A stretch of DNA of 64,000 bases from Streptomyces sp. DH41 (lineage in GTDB: Bacteria > Actinomycetota > Actinomycetes > Streptomycetales > Streptomycetaceae), in NCBI RefSeq assembly GCF_029813785.1, contig NZ_JARVKY010000020.1, positions 1 through 64,000 of the forward strand, in the 5' to 3' direction. The position numbers and the translations under genes were made by a program. Positions 42,351 to 53,584 of the stretch are shown piece by piece. The notes beneath the pieces are model-generated. The model saw only the letters and a program-made list of their open reading frames with translations, did not search any database and was not told where the DNA came from. The stretch's first letter is position 1. Each line of letters begins with the position of its first letter.

Positions 42351-43736
42351 GTGAACCGACGGCCCGCATCGTGGAGGTGTGCCCTGCCGCCCCTCCTGCG
42401 CTATCCGACCGTGGACGAACTGGGCGCCCGGGCCGCCGCACTCGTCGCCCGCCATCCCCGGGACGCCCGGCTGCGCCGCGTCGGCACGTCCCGCTCCGGC
42501 ATCCCGCTGCTGCTGCTCTCCGTCGGCCACGGCAGCCGCCAGGCCCTCGTCGTCGCCGGGCCGCACGCCAACGAGCCCGTGGGCGGCGCCACCGTCCTGA
42601 GGCTGGCCGAGCGCGCCCTCGCCGACCCCCGGCTCACCGAGGGCGCGGACGCCACCTGGAACCTCCTGCTGTCCGTCGACCCGGACGGTCTGCGCCGCAA
42701 CGAGGGCTGGCTGTCCGGCCCGTACACCCTCGGCCGCTACGCGCGGAACTTCTTCCGGCCCGGCTTCCTGGAGCAGCCCGAGTGGCTGCCCGACGGCCCG
42801 GACCGCGCCGTGCTGCCGGAGACCCGCGCCCTGCTCACCCTCCAGGACGAACTGCGCCCCTTCCTGCAGTGCTCCCTGCACGGTGTCGACGTCGGCGGCG
42901 GCTTCGTCGAGGTGACCCACGACCTGCCGGGCCTCGCCCAGCGCATCGCCCAGACCGCGGCCCGGCTCGGCGTCCCCCGCGAACTGGGCGCCTACGACAC
43001 CCTGTACTGGCCCGACCTCGGCCCCGCCGTCTACCGCATCCCGTCGCCCCGCCGCGGGGACCTCACCGCGGCCATCACCGAGGCCGCCGTCGACTCGACG
43101 TGGTGCCATCCGCAGCGGTACGGCACCGTCACCGCGGTCGTCGAGGCACCCATGTGGGGTGTCGCCGCCGTGGCGGACGGCTCGCCCCCGGCCGACCGGG
43201 ACGGGGTGCTGCGGTTCGTGAGCCGCTCCCTGCGGCACGACACCCAGCGTCTGCACCGCGTCCTCGCCCGGCTCCGCCCCCACCTCGCGACCGTCCCGGG
43301 GGCGGCGCACCTCCTCGCGCCGGTCGACGACTACCTGCTGGTCTGCCCCAGGCTGGCCGACGCGTGGGACCCCGACACCGACGACGGATCGGGCCGCTCC
43401 CTGCCGCCCATGAGCACCGCCCACCTGGTCGCCCTGCGACTCGCCGGACGGCGCCTGTCCCTGCGGACCGCGGGGCTTCTGCACCAGCTGGTGACCCGTA
43501 CCGGAGGCGATCCGGCGGGTGTGCTGCCCGAACTGGACCGGCTCGTCGACGAAGGCTGCGCCGACTACCGCGACGGCTGTGCGGCCCGCTGGATACCGGT
43601 CGCGCGCCAGGTGGAGTACCAGACGCGCGTCGTACTCGCCGCGTTCGAACTGGCCGGGCGGCGCCCCACCGCGGGCTCCCGTTCGGGTGAGCCGGGCTGG
43701 GGTTCCGAGGCCGCCGTGCCGATGCACCGGGAATGA
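42351..43736 (+). CDS. M14-family zinc carboxypeptidase
   Basis: 461 residues. The zinc motif is VAGPHANEPVGGATVL (HxxE), the third ligand is the His in FLQCSLHGVD, and the family DPDGLRRNEGW segment is present. There is no signal peptide, so it should act inside the cell, unlike classic secreted M14 enzymes. The final hundred residues form a helical C-terminal extension. GTG 42351 is the only sensible start. Its stop overlaps the ATG of the protease-inhibitor gene by 4 bp. Confidence 0.85.
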   Translation: MNRRPASWRCALPPLLRYPTVDELGARAAALVARHPRDARLRRVGTSRSGIPLLLLSVGHGSRQALVVAGPHANEPVGGATVLRLAERALADPRLTEGADATWNLLLSVDPDGLRRNEGWLSGPYTLGRYARNFFRPGFLEQPEWLPDGPDRAVLPETRALLTLQDELRPFLQCSLHGVDVGGGFVEVTHDLPGLAQRIAQTAARLGVPRELGAYDTLYWPDLGPAVYRIPSPRRGDLTAAITEAAVDSTWCHPQRYGTVTAVVEAPMWGVAAVADGSPPADRDGVLRFVSRSLRHDTQRLHRVLARLRPHLATVPGAAHLLAPVDDYLLVCPRLADAWDPDTDDGSGRSLPPMSTAHLVALRLAGRRLSLRTAGLLHQLVTRTGGDPAGVLPELDRLVDEGCADYRDGCAARWIPVARQVEYQTRVVLAAFELAGRRPTAGSRSGEPGWGSEAAVPMHRE

Positions 43737-44194
43737 CTCACACCATCACCGCCCGGGCGGCCCGGACCGCCCTCCTGGCAGCCGCCGCCCTCCTCCTCAC
43801 CTGCGCCGCCCCCGCACAGGCCACCGCGGAGCGTGAACCGGCGAACGACTGGCTCCACCTCACCGTCACCCGGGGCGACGCCCAGTCGGACGTCCTGCCC
43901 GGTGCCCCGTCAGGTGACCAGTCGGACGTCACGCGCGGCGCCCTGCTGCTGTGCCACCCGCCTCGCGGGCACGCCCACGCGGCCCGCGCCTGTGCGGAAC
44001 TCGACGCGACGAACGGCCGCATCGCCGACATCCCGCCGCGGGACACCCACTGCCCGATGATCCACGCTCCGGTGACCGCCCACGCGCACGGGCAGTGGCG
44101 GGGCCGGCCGGTGGAGTACACGCAGACCTTCCCCAACCCGTGCGTGATGGCGGCGCGGACGGGGGCGGTGTTCGCGTGGGACACGGAGGGATGA
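43733..44194 (+). CDS. subtilisin inhibitor-family (SSI) secreted protease inhibitor
   Basis: 153 residues. Sec signal of about 30 residues (TALLAAAALLLTCAAPAQA). SSI pattern: LLLCHPPRGHAHAARACAEL, HCPMIHAPVT, the WRG segment and FPNPCVMAA. Cys107 and Cys137 are spaced 30 apart, as Cys71-Cys101 in classical SSI, which places the reactive bond at Met109-Ile110, equivalent to Met73-Val74. Methionine at P1 suits subtilisin-like proteases. It overlaps the M14 peptidase gene by 4 bp. Confidence 0.9.
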   Translation: MTHTITARAARTALLAAAALLLTCAAPAQATAEREPANDWLHLTVTRGDAQSDVLPGAPSGDQSDVTRGALLLCHPPRGHAHAARACAELDATNGRIADIPPRDTHCPMIHAPVTAHAHGQWRGRPVEYTQTFPNPCVMAARTGAVFAWDTEG

Positions 44195-44338
44195 GCCGGG
44201 CGGGCCGGTGAGCGGGCGACACGCGTTCGACCTCCGAGCCGAGCGCGTGTCGCTCCCCGTCAGCCCCCGTCAGCCCCCGCCACCCTCGTCGCCTCCGTCC
44301 GCTTCCGGGCGGTCCTCGTCGCTCCCGTCCGCTCCCGG

Positions 44339-46744
44339 TCAGCCTCCGTCGCCCGCCGCCGCTCCCACCCGCTCCAGCAGCGCCACCGGCACCCCCGCGA
44401 ACAGCTCCTCAACGCGCGCGTGCCCGGTGAACTCCCGCCCGGGCGTCAGCGCGTCCGCCCACCGGCCCGGCGGCAGCGGCAGCGTGGTGCCGTGCCAGCC
44501 GCCGGCCTCCGCCAGCCGCAGCGACAGCCGGGTCACGGCCGTCAGGACATCTCCGGAGCGGACGAACGCCACACAGTGCGCTGCCGCGGGTCCCTCGGCG
44601 CGCAGCGGCTCGTACGACGCCGCGTCGCCGAAGACGTCGGGCCGCCGCGCGCGCAGCGCCAGCGCCGCCCGGGTCACCGCGCCCTTCTCCCCGCCCTGGG
44701 ACCTCCCGTCCCCGCCGCCCTCCCCGAAACGCACCGGCCTGCGGTTGTCCGGGTCGACCAGGGCCAGGTACTCGTCCTCCGTGCCCTGGTAGAGGTCAGG
44801 TACCCCCGGCATCGTCAGGTGCGTCAGGGCCGTGCCGAGGACGTTGGCCCGGATGTGCGGCTCCAGGGCGTCGCGGAAGGCGGTCACCCGCTCGCCCGGC
44901 GCGCCGCAGGGCCCCGCCGCCACGAACCGGGCCACCGCCTCCTCGTACGGCGGCTCCCGCTCCGTCCAGCTGGTGTACATCCCCGCCTCGCGCACATGCT
45001 TCAGCAGTGCCTCCCGCACGCGCTCACCGTCCGCCGGACCCAGCCCGAACACCGTCTGCCAGGCCGCCCACGCCAGCTGCGCGTCCGGCACACCCTCACC
45101 CGTGCGGGTGACCTCCGTCAGGACGTCCGCCCAGCGCTCCGGGCACTCGGTGAGCACCGCCAGCGCCGCCCGCACGTCGGCGCTGCGCTTGGTGTCGTGG
45201 GTCGAGACGACCGTGCCGGTCGCGGGCCAGTCGCGCTGCACGCGCGCGCAGTACGCGTGGAAAGCCTCCGGCGACAGGGCCGGACTCCCCGGGTTCCCGC
45301 CCACCTCGGTCGCCGACAGCAGCGGCACGTAGCGGTAGAACGCCGTGTCCTCCACCGACTTCGCGCGCAGCGCCGACGCCGTCTGCGCGAACCGCGTGCG
45401 GAACTCCACGTGGTCCGGCCCGTCCCCGTACCGGCCCAGCACCAGACCCCGTACGACGTCCACCGCGCCGGCCTCCTCGGGCACCGCGAACGCGAGCCGC
45501 GCCTCGGCCGCCGCCTCCTCGGTGACGACCGACGCCGCGTCCACCGACGCGTACGGCCGGTACACCTCCAGCCGGACCAGCAGCTCCCGCAGCGCCGTGC
45601 GCAGCGCCCACGGCGCCCGGTCGCGCAGCGCGGGCTCCGGCGAGGCGACGCACAGGCGGTGGGCCACCCGGGTCAGCCGGTCCGTCTCGGTGGCCAGCTC
45701 GTGCGTGAGCACCTTGTACGCCGCACGCCGCACCGTCGCCGCCCAGTCCCCGCCCCGGTCCGTCTGCGGGGCGGCGAACCTGCGGTACTGGCCGAGCAAC
45801 TCCCCGTACCCGGCCGGGTCCGTGAAGAGCCCGTCGACGTGCCGCAGGGCGTCGTAGCCGGTGGTGCCCGCGACGGGCCAGGCGGCCGGCAGCCGCTCCC
45901 CGTCCGCGAGGATCTTCTCCACCACCGTCCACCGGCCGCCAGTGGCCTCGTGCAGCCGCCGCAGGTAGGCGTCGGGGTCGGCGAGACCGTCGGGGTGGTC
46001 GACGCGCAGCCCGTCGACCACCCCCTCGTGCAGCAGCCGCAGGATCGTGGCGTGCGTGGCCTCGAAGACCACCGGGTCCTCCACGCGCACGCCGATCAGC
46101 TCGGAGATGCTGAAGAAGCGCCGGTAGTTCAGCTCGGTGCGCGCGAGCCGCCACCACACCGGGCGGTACCACTGCGCGTCCAGGAGCCGCGGCAGCGGCA
46201 GGTCCGCGGTGCCGCCGCGCAGGGGGAAGGCGTGGTCGTGGTACCGCAGTACGTCACCGTCGACCCTCAGCTCGTCCAGCACCTCGCCGACCGGGGCGCC
46301 GAGCACCGGCAGCAGCACCTGGCCGCCCTGCGCCTCCCAGTCGATGTCGAACCACCGCGCGTACGGCGACTTCGGGCCCTCCCGCAGCACCTCCCACAGG
46401 GCGCGGTTGTGGCGGGGGGACATCGCCATGTGGTTCGGCACGATGTCCACCACCAGGCCGAGGCCGTGCTCCCGCGCGGTGCGCGACAGCGCCCGCAGTC
46501 CGTCCTCGCCGCCCAGTTCCTCGCGCACGCGCGCGTGGTCCACGACGTCGTAGCCGTGCTGCGAGCCGGGGACCGACTCCAGGACGGGGGACAGGTGCAG
46601 ATGCGACACACCGAGCGAGGCCAGGTACGGCACGGCCGCCGCGGCGGCCCCGAAGGGGAACGCGGGCTGCAGCTGCAGCCGGTAGGTGGCCGAGGGGGCC
46701 GGGGAGGTCGAGGGCAGCACCGGGTCGGGTCGCTCAGGTGTCAT
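44339..46744 (-). CDS. treY: malto-oligosyltrehalose synthase
   Basis: 801 residues, normal length. GH13 pattern: TYRLQLQPAFPF, LGVSHLHLSPVLESVPGSQHGYDVVD, LGLVVDIVPNHMA, VDGLRVDHPDGLADP (nucleophile) and RWTVVEKILADGE (acid Glu). TreY converts the reducing-end alpha-1,4 bond of maltodextrin to the alpha-1,1 bond of trehalose, giving the TreZ substrate. It is 95 bp downstream of glgX on the same strand, separated by a hairpin. Confidence 0.95.
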   Translation of the reverse strand: MTPERPDPVLPSTSPAPSATYRLQLQPAFPFGAAAAAVPYLASLGVSHLHLSPVLESVPGSQHGYDVVDHARVREELGGEDGLRALSRTAREHGLGLVVDIVPNHMAMSPRHNRALWEVLREGPKSPYARWFDIDWEAQGGQVLLPVLGAPVGEVLDELRVDGDVLRYHDHAFPLRGGTADLPLPRLLDAQWYRPVWWRLARTELNYRRFFSISELIGVRVEDPVVFEATHATILRLLHEGVVDGLRVDHPDGLADPDAYLRRLHEATGGRWTVVEKILADGERLPAAWPVAGTTGYDALRHVDGLFTDPAGYGELLGQYRRFAAPQTDRGGDWAATVRRAAYKVLTHELATETDRLTRVAHRLCVASPEPALRDRAPWALRTALRELLVRLEVYRPYASVDAASVVTEEAAAEARLAFAVPEEAGAVDVVRGLVLGRYGDGPDHVEFRTRFAQTASALRAKSVEDTAFYRYVPLLSATEVGGNPGSPALSPEAFHAYCARVQRDWPATGTVVSTHDTKRSADVRAALAVLTECPERWADVLTEVTRTGEGVPDAQLAWAAWQTVFGLGPADGERVREALLKHVREAGMYTSWTEREPPYEEAVARFVAAGPCGAPGERVTAFRDALEPHIRANVLGTALTHLTMPGVPDLYQGTEDEYLALVDPDNRRPVRFGEGGGDGRSQGGEKGAVTRAALALRARRPDVFGDAASYEPLRAEGPAAAHCVAFVRSGDVLTAVTRLSLRLAEAGGWHGTTLPLPPGRWADALTPGREFTGHARVEELFAGVPVALLERVGAAAGDGG

Positions 46745-46803
46745 GGAAACCTACGTACCCGCCCCGCCGCCTTTCGTGTCATCGGGCCCCCTGCACGGGC
46801 GTA

Positions 46804-46831
46804 GGGGCGTGTCTTACGGGGGACACGCCCC
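46804..46831 (-). terminator. hairpin between glgX and treY
   Basis: GGGGCGTGTC (46804-46813) and its complement GACACGCCCC (46822-46831) with an 8-nt loop, 9 bp after the glgX stop. It probably ends or reduces transcription from glgX into treY. Confidence 0.6.
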
Positions 46832-46839
46832 CGCGTCCG

Positions 46840-48975
<2,136 letters not shown>

Positions 48976-49341
48976 GGACACGACTCTTTCAGGTGTACGG
49001 CGCCGGTGCGGACGCCTTGGCTCCGAGTTTCCCGGAAGTCTCCCCGAAAGTGAGGCGACCACCTGGCACGTACGTCCTCCTACCCGCCCCTCGGCTCTCT
49101 CCTCGGCAAGCGCCCCATGGGGGGCGCGAGGAAGCCTTCCCCGTACCGGGCGGCGTCACCGCTATGAATCCGCTCACTCCCCGGTGCGAGGCGGACCGGA
49201 ACGGTCGCGGAGATCACGGTCGTTGGGAAAACCGGCCCGTCCATCGGGCTGCACCGCGGACCGCTCGCGGAGTACCCTTCCTTGATCGTTGAGACGGGGT
49301 CTGACCGGTAGTGCTCCGGGGGAGCGGAAGGCGGTGCGCGG
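48976..49341. other. intergenic region between divergent genes
   Basis: 366 bp containing both promoters, presumably. I see a small GC-rich hairpin (GCGCCCC at about 49110 and GGGGCGC a few bases later) but no convincing -35/-10 pair, and no gene. Confidence 0.4.
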
Positions 49342-50589
49342 GTGGGCTCGGGAGGGCTGGAGCTGCCTCCTGGTGACGACGGTCACCAGGGGAACTCCAC
49401 GGACGTCCCGCCCGGTGCGGTGTCCCTGGCGCGGCCGATGAGCGTGGGCGCGATCGGACCGGAGCTGGACTGGGACGCCGACGCCTGGCACGAGGTGCGC
49501 ACCCGTGCGCAGCGGGCCGGCCGGGCCTACATCTGGCTCAACCTCGTCGAACAGCGGCTGCGCGCGGTCGTGGCCGCCGTCCTCAGGCCGGTCTACGAAC
49601 CCGTCCACGGCGACGAGTGGGTGGTCGCCGCCGCGGGACCCGCCGGCCAGGAGTGGGTGCAGCGGGCCGTCGCCGTCCGCGAGGTCAGCCGCCGCAAGGG
49701 CTACCTGCTCGACCCGGCCGACGACAACGTCCTCAGCTTCCTCACCCTGCCGCAGCTGCGCGAGCTGATGGTCCAGCACTGGCCCTGCTTCGAGCCGTAC
49801 GTGGACGAGCGCCGCGACGTGGAACTCGCCCTGGACGAGCTGGAGGTCACCCGCAACGTCGTCTCGCGCAACCGGGCGCTGTCCGAGTCGGTGCTGAACC
49901 AGGCCGAGCGGGCCTCGGCGCGGCTGCTGGAGGTCCTCGGCGCGGGCGGTGACGTGCCGTCCACGCGGCGGCTGCCGGTCGACGCCGTGGAGGACCTGGT
50001 CGGCGACCGCTACGCCGACGTGGTCGCCGTGCACTCGGACCGGGTGCGGCTGCTGCGCCAGTTCCCGGCCGAGGACATCTTCGGCAGCGCGCGGCGGCTG
50101 GACGCCCTCGGTATCGGCCTCAACCTGCTCGTGCAGAACTTCTCCGGGCGCCGCCTGCTCCGGCTGGCCGAGTCCGGCGGCCGGGTGCGGCTGCTCTTCC
50201 TGAACCCGGCCTCCAGCGCGATCAAGCGCCGCGAGCGCGAACTGGGCATCAAGCGGGGCGAGCTGAGCCGCGCCGTGGAGATGAACATCCTGCACATGCG
50301 CCGGGTGCGCTCCCGGCTGCGGGACCCGGGCGCGTTCGAGATCCAGGTCTTCGACGAGACGCCGCGCTTCACGGCCTACCTCGTCGACGGGGACGGCGCC
50401 GACGGCATCGCGGTCGTGCAGTCCTATCTGCGCCGGACCCGGGGGATGGAGGCGCCGGTGCTCGTCCTGCGCAACGGGCGGAACGGCAGCAAGGTGGTGA
50501 AGTCGGACCAGGTCGACGAAGGTGGACTTTTCCCCACCTATCGCGAGGAGTTCGAGCTGATGTGGGCGGATTCGCGGCCGGTGTCGTGA
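49342..50589 (+). CDS. SAV2148-like HEPN-domain protein
   Basis: 415 residues from GTG 49342 (GGAAGG upstream). I recognise it as the streptomycete family annotated as SAV2148-like HEPN-domain protein. The N-terminal two thirds is helical (RAYIWLNLVEQRLRAVVAAVL, then LPQLRELMVQHW and VTRNVVSRNRALSESVLNQAERA). The last third is an alpha/beta domain with VRLLFLNPASSAIKRRERELG and RFTAYLVDGDGADGIAVVQSYL, similar in pattern to PLD/DUF5919-like domains. A short Arg-Asn motif (RNVVSRNRALSES) could be the RxxxxH-like HEPN site, but no His follows. Function unknown. Confidence 0.7.
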   Translation: MGSGGLELPPGDDGHQGNSTDVPPGAVSLARPMSVGAIGPELDWDADAWHEVRTRAQRAGRAYIWLNLVEQRLRAVVAAVLRPVYEPVHGDEWVVAAAGPAGQEWVQRAVAVREVSRRKGYLLDPADDNVLSFLTLPQLRELMVQHWPCFEPYVDERRDVELALDELEVTRNVVSRNRALSESVLNQAERASARLLEVLGAGGDVPSTRRLPVDAVEDLVGDRYADVVAVHSDRVRLLRQFPAEDIFGSARRLDALGIGLNLLVQNFSGRRLLRLAESGGRVRLLFLNPASSAIKRRERELGIKRGELSRAVEMNILHMRRVRSRLRDPGAFEIQVFDETPRFTAYLVDGDGADGIAVVQSYLRRTRGMEAPVLVLRNGRNGSKVVKSDQVDEGGLFPTYREEFELMWADSRPVS

Positions 50590-50755
50590 GCGTCGGCGTC
50601 GGTCCGGGCGCGGGGCGGCGGCGTGCCGGGCGGTGCGCCGGCCGGGATACGGGGCCGGGTGCGGGCGTAAGCGGAATGCGATCCTCTGATTGTCAGTGGC
50701 CCATGGGAAGGTGGAAACCACTGGGGGAACGCACCACCAAGAAGGGGGACCGCCC

Positions 50756-51478
50756 ATGGGCTGGCACCGGGAGCTGTTGATCGGCTTCGACCTGGAGACG
50801 ACGGGCACCGACCCGTGCGAGGCGCGCATCGTCACGGGAGCCGTGATCGAGGTCGTGGGCGGGGAGCCGCGAGGACGCCGGGAGTGGCTGGCCGACCCCG
50901 GGGTGGAGATCCCGGCGGACGCGGTGGCGGTGCACGGCATCACCAACGAGCGGGCGGCCGGCGAGGGGCGGCCCGCCGACCAGGTCGCGGACGCCATCGC
51001 CGGTGTGCTCGCGGCCTACTGGAAGACGGGCGTCCCGGTCGTCGCCTACAACGCGGCCTTCGACCTCACCCTCCTCTCCGCCGAACTGCGGCGCTACGGA
51101 CTGCCGTCCCTGCGCGACCGCCTCGGAGGCCTGGACCCGGCGCCGGTCATCGACCCGTACACCATCGACCGTTCGGTCGACCGCTATCGCCGCGGCAAGC
51201 GCAATCTGGAAGCCGTCTGCCGGGAGTACGGCGTCCCGCTCGACGCCGCCCACGACGCCACGGCCGACGCCCTCGCCGCGGCCCGGCTGGCCTGCGCGAT
51301 AGCCGGCCGCCACCCCAAGGTCGCGTCCCTCGGCCCGGCGGATCTGCACCACCGCCAGATCGAGTGGTACGCCGAGTGGGCGGCGGACTTCCAGAGCTTC
51401 CTGCGCCGCAAGGGCGACGCCACGGTCGTCATCGACGGGAGATGGCCGGTGCGCGAACCGGCCGACGAGCGGGTCTGA
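50756..51478 (+). CDS. DEDDh 3'-5' exonuclease (DNA polymerase III epsilon-like)
   Basis: 240 residues. Exo I FDLETTG (Asp12, Glu14), Exo II VVAYNAAFDLTLL, and Exo III HDATADALAAARL (His and Asp) define a DEDDh nuclease. No polymerase-binding or helicase part is fused, so it is a free-standing exonuclease, perhaps in repair or RNA turnover. ATG 50756 follows AAGGGGGAC; a longer frame upstream was rejected. Confidence 0.9.
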   Translation: MGWHRELLIGFDLETTGTDPCEARIVTGAVIEVVGGEPRGRREWLADPGVEIPADAVAVHGITNERAAGEGRPADQVADAIAGVLAAYWKTGVPVVAYNAAFDLTLLSAELRRYGLPSLRDRLGGLDPAPVIDPYTIDRSVDRYRRGKRNLEAVCREYGVPLDAAHDATADALAAARLACAIAGRHPKVASLGPADLHHRQIEWYAEWAADFQSFLRRKGDATVVIDGRWPVREPADERV

Positions 51479-51593
51479 CCGGTACCGGAGGGTCTGGCCG
51501 GGGTGGTTCCCGGTCCGGAAGGCGGTGGTCCGGGAGGTCCGGCCGGGGCACGCCCCGTTCCGGAAGCCCCCCGCACCGGAAGGCGACGCGCGG

Positions 51594-52457
51594 TCAGAAC
51601 GGATACCACCGCACCGTCGGGTCCCCGTCCCGCAGCGACGCCACCCGGCGTTCGAACTCGGCCAGGGCCTTCGGGTTGCTCGGCGCGTGCTGGGCCACCC
51701 AGGCACAGCTGGCCGTCTCCCGGGCGCCGCGCAGCACCGCGCAGCCGTCCCACTCCCGCACGTCCCAGCCGTAGGTCGCGGTGAAGGCGTCGTGCGCCTC
51801 GGCGGGCAGCCCGTAGCGGTCCCGGCTGAGCGCCATCACCACCAGGTCGTGCTCGCGCAGGTCGGCGGAGAAGGTTTCCAGGTCGACCAGGACCGGTCCG
51901 TCGGGTCCGACGTGCACGTTGCGCGGCAGCGCGTCGCCGTGGATCGGGCCCGGCGGCAGATGGGGGACGAGCGCGGCGGCGGCCGTCGCGAAGCCGTCGC
52001 GCCGCTCGCGCAGATACGCGGCGTCCGCGGGGTCGATCACGTCGCCCGCGAGCCGCAGCCAGCGTTCCACACCGCCCAGCAGTTCGCGGGGCGGCAGCTC
52101 GAAGGAGGGGGAGGGCAGCGCGTGGACCAGCCGGAGCAGCGCGGCCACGTCCCGCGGCTCGGCGGGCCGCACCGGGTCGGGCAGCCGCCGCCACACGGTC
52201 ACCGGGTGCCCGTCGACGAACAGCGCCGTCGGGTCGGCCGCCCGCACCGCCGGCACCCCGGCCTCCTCCAGCCACACCGCGACGGCCAGTTCCCGGCGCG
52301 CCCGGCCGAGGAGCTCGGCGTCGCGGCCCACCTTGACGGCCAGGCCACCGGCGGCGAACACCGCGTTCTCGCCGAGGGCGAGCAGCCGCGCCTCCCGTGC
52401 CCCGCCGGGCAGCACCCCCGCCGCGGCCAGCACCTCCCGCGCCCGTGCCTCGTCCAT
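51594..52457 (-). CDS. aminoglycoside phosphotransferase-family kinase
   Basis: 287 residues. Active-site loop IHGDALPRNVHVGPDG (HGDxxxxN) and LVDLETFS (metal Asp) are intact, and the N-terminal lobe holds AVKVGRDAELLGRARREL. Phosphorylation of a small molecule is likely; the target cannot be told, and drug resistance should not be assumed from the family name alone. Confidence 0.85.
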   Translation of the reverse strand: MDEARAREVLAAAGVLPGGAREARLLALGENAVFAAGGLAVKVGRDAELLGRARRELAVAVWLEEAGVPAVRAADPTALFVDGHPVTVWRRLPDPVRPAEPRDVAALLRLVHALPSPSFELPPRELLGGVERWLRLAGDVIDPADAAYLRERRDGFATAAAALVPHLPPGPIHGDALPRNVHVGPDGPVLVDLETFSADLREHDLVVMALSRDRYGLPAEAHDAFTATYGWDVREWDGCAVLRGARETASCAWVAQHAPSNPKALAEFERRVASLRDGDPTVRWYPF

Positions 52458-52618
52458 CGTTGTGTGCCTCCGTGTCCGTCATGTCCGGCGGATTCCCGCC
52501 AACCGTCGGCCAGTGTCGCATTCGCACAGGTGGGAGGGTGTGCGCGGTGTCTTGACGGGGCACCGCGCCTTCACGACCATGGCCAGGCCCGCCCGAGCCG
52601 TGCAAAGGGGCTGATTGC

Positions 52619-53584
52619 GTGACATCGGTGACCGAGCCGAGGAAACCGGCGCGTCGCGCGCCCGGCCGGGACCGGCAGCGGCGCGGCCCCGACCACGGCG
52701 CGTGGTTCCTGGTGCTGCCCGCGCTGATCCCCATTCTGGTCCTCAGCGTCGGGCCGCTGCTCTACGGCATCCTGCTGGCGTTCACCGACGCCCAGTCGGG
52801 CCGGACGCAGCCCACCCAGTGGGTCGGCACGCTGAACTTCCAGGACCTGATGCGGGACACGCTGTTCTGGGAGTCGTTCCGCATCGGGCTGCTGTGGGCC
52901 GTCGGGGTGACGGTGCCGCAGTTCCTGCTGGCGCTCGGCCTCGCCCTGCTGCTCAACCAGAACCTGCGGATGCGCTGGATGGCCCGTGCCCTGGCGATCA
53001 TCCCCTGGGCGATGCCCGAGGTCGTCGTCGGCATCATGTGGCGGCTGGTCTACAACCCGGACGCGGGCATCCTCAACGAGACCCTGCGCGACCTCGGCCT
53101 CGGCGACGGCCGGGACTGGCTCAGCGGCCTCGCCACCGCGCTGCCCGCGGTCATCGTCGTCGGCGTCTGGGCGGGCATGCCCCAGACCACGGTCGCCCTG
53201 CTCGCCGGGCTCCAGAACACCCCGCGCGAGCTGCACGAGGCCGCCGCCGTCGACGGCGCCGGAGCCTGGCGCCGTTTCCGCACGGTCACCTGGCCCGCCC
53301 TGAGACCGGTCGCGCTCGCCATCACCGCGCTCAACCTGATCTGGAACTTCAACTCCTTCGCCCTGGTCTATGTGCTGACCAGCGGCGGACCGGGCGGCAG
53401 GACCCGCCTGCCCATGCTCTTCGCCTACGAAGAAGCCTTCCGCTACGGGCAGTTCGGCTATGCGGCGGCGATGGGCTGTGTCATGGTCGCCGTCATCTCG
53501 GTCCTGCTGGCGGTCTTCCTCGCCGGCCGGCTGGGGGGCGGACTCAAGACCGGGGCCGGACCCAAGGGAGGTGACGAGGCATGA
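52619..53584 (+). CDS. carbohydrate ABC transporter permease (MalF/UgpA type)
   Basis: 321 residues from GTG 52619, with six membrane segments (FLVLPALIPILVLSVGPLLYG first) and the EAA loop ELHEAAAVDGAGAWRRFRTVTWPALRP. First gene of a three-gene importer operon (two permeases, binding protein); no ATPase gene is present, so it probably uses a shared ATPase, as many streptomycete sugar importers use MsiK. Confidence 0.9.
   Translation: MTSVTEPRKPARRAPGRDRQRRGPDHGAWFLVLPALIPILVLSVGPLLYGILLAFTDAQSGRTQPTQWVGTLNFQDLMRDTLFWESFRIGLLWAVGVTVPQFLLALGLALLLNQNLRMRWMARALAIIPWAMPEVVVGIMWRLVYNPDAGILNETLRDLGLGDGRDWLSGLATALPAVIVVGVWAGMPQTTVALLAGLQNTPRELHEAAAVDGAGAWRRFRTVTWPALRPVALAITALNLIWNFNSFALVYVLTSGGPGGRTRLPMLFAYEEAFRYGQFGYAAAMGCVMVAVISVLLAVFLAGRLGGGLKTGAGPKGGDEA

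Noticed and set aside
44420..46804. A 794-codon plus-strand open frame opposite treY
   Set aside because: An antisense shadow in GC-rich DNA; treY on the other strand has every catalytic motif.
51594..52457. Aminoglycoside-resistance gene
   Set aside because: APH-fold kinases act on many small molecules; nothing in the sequence or context points to a drug substrate.
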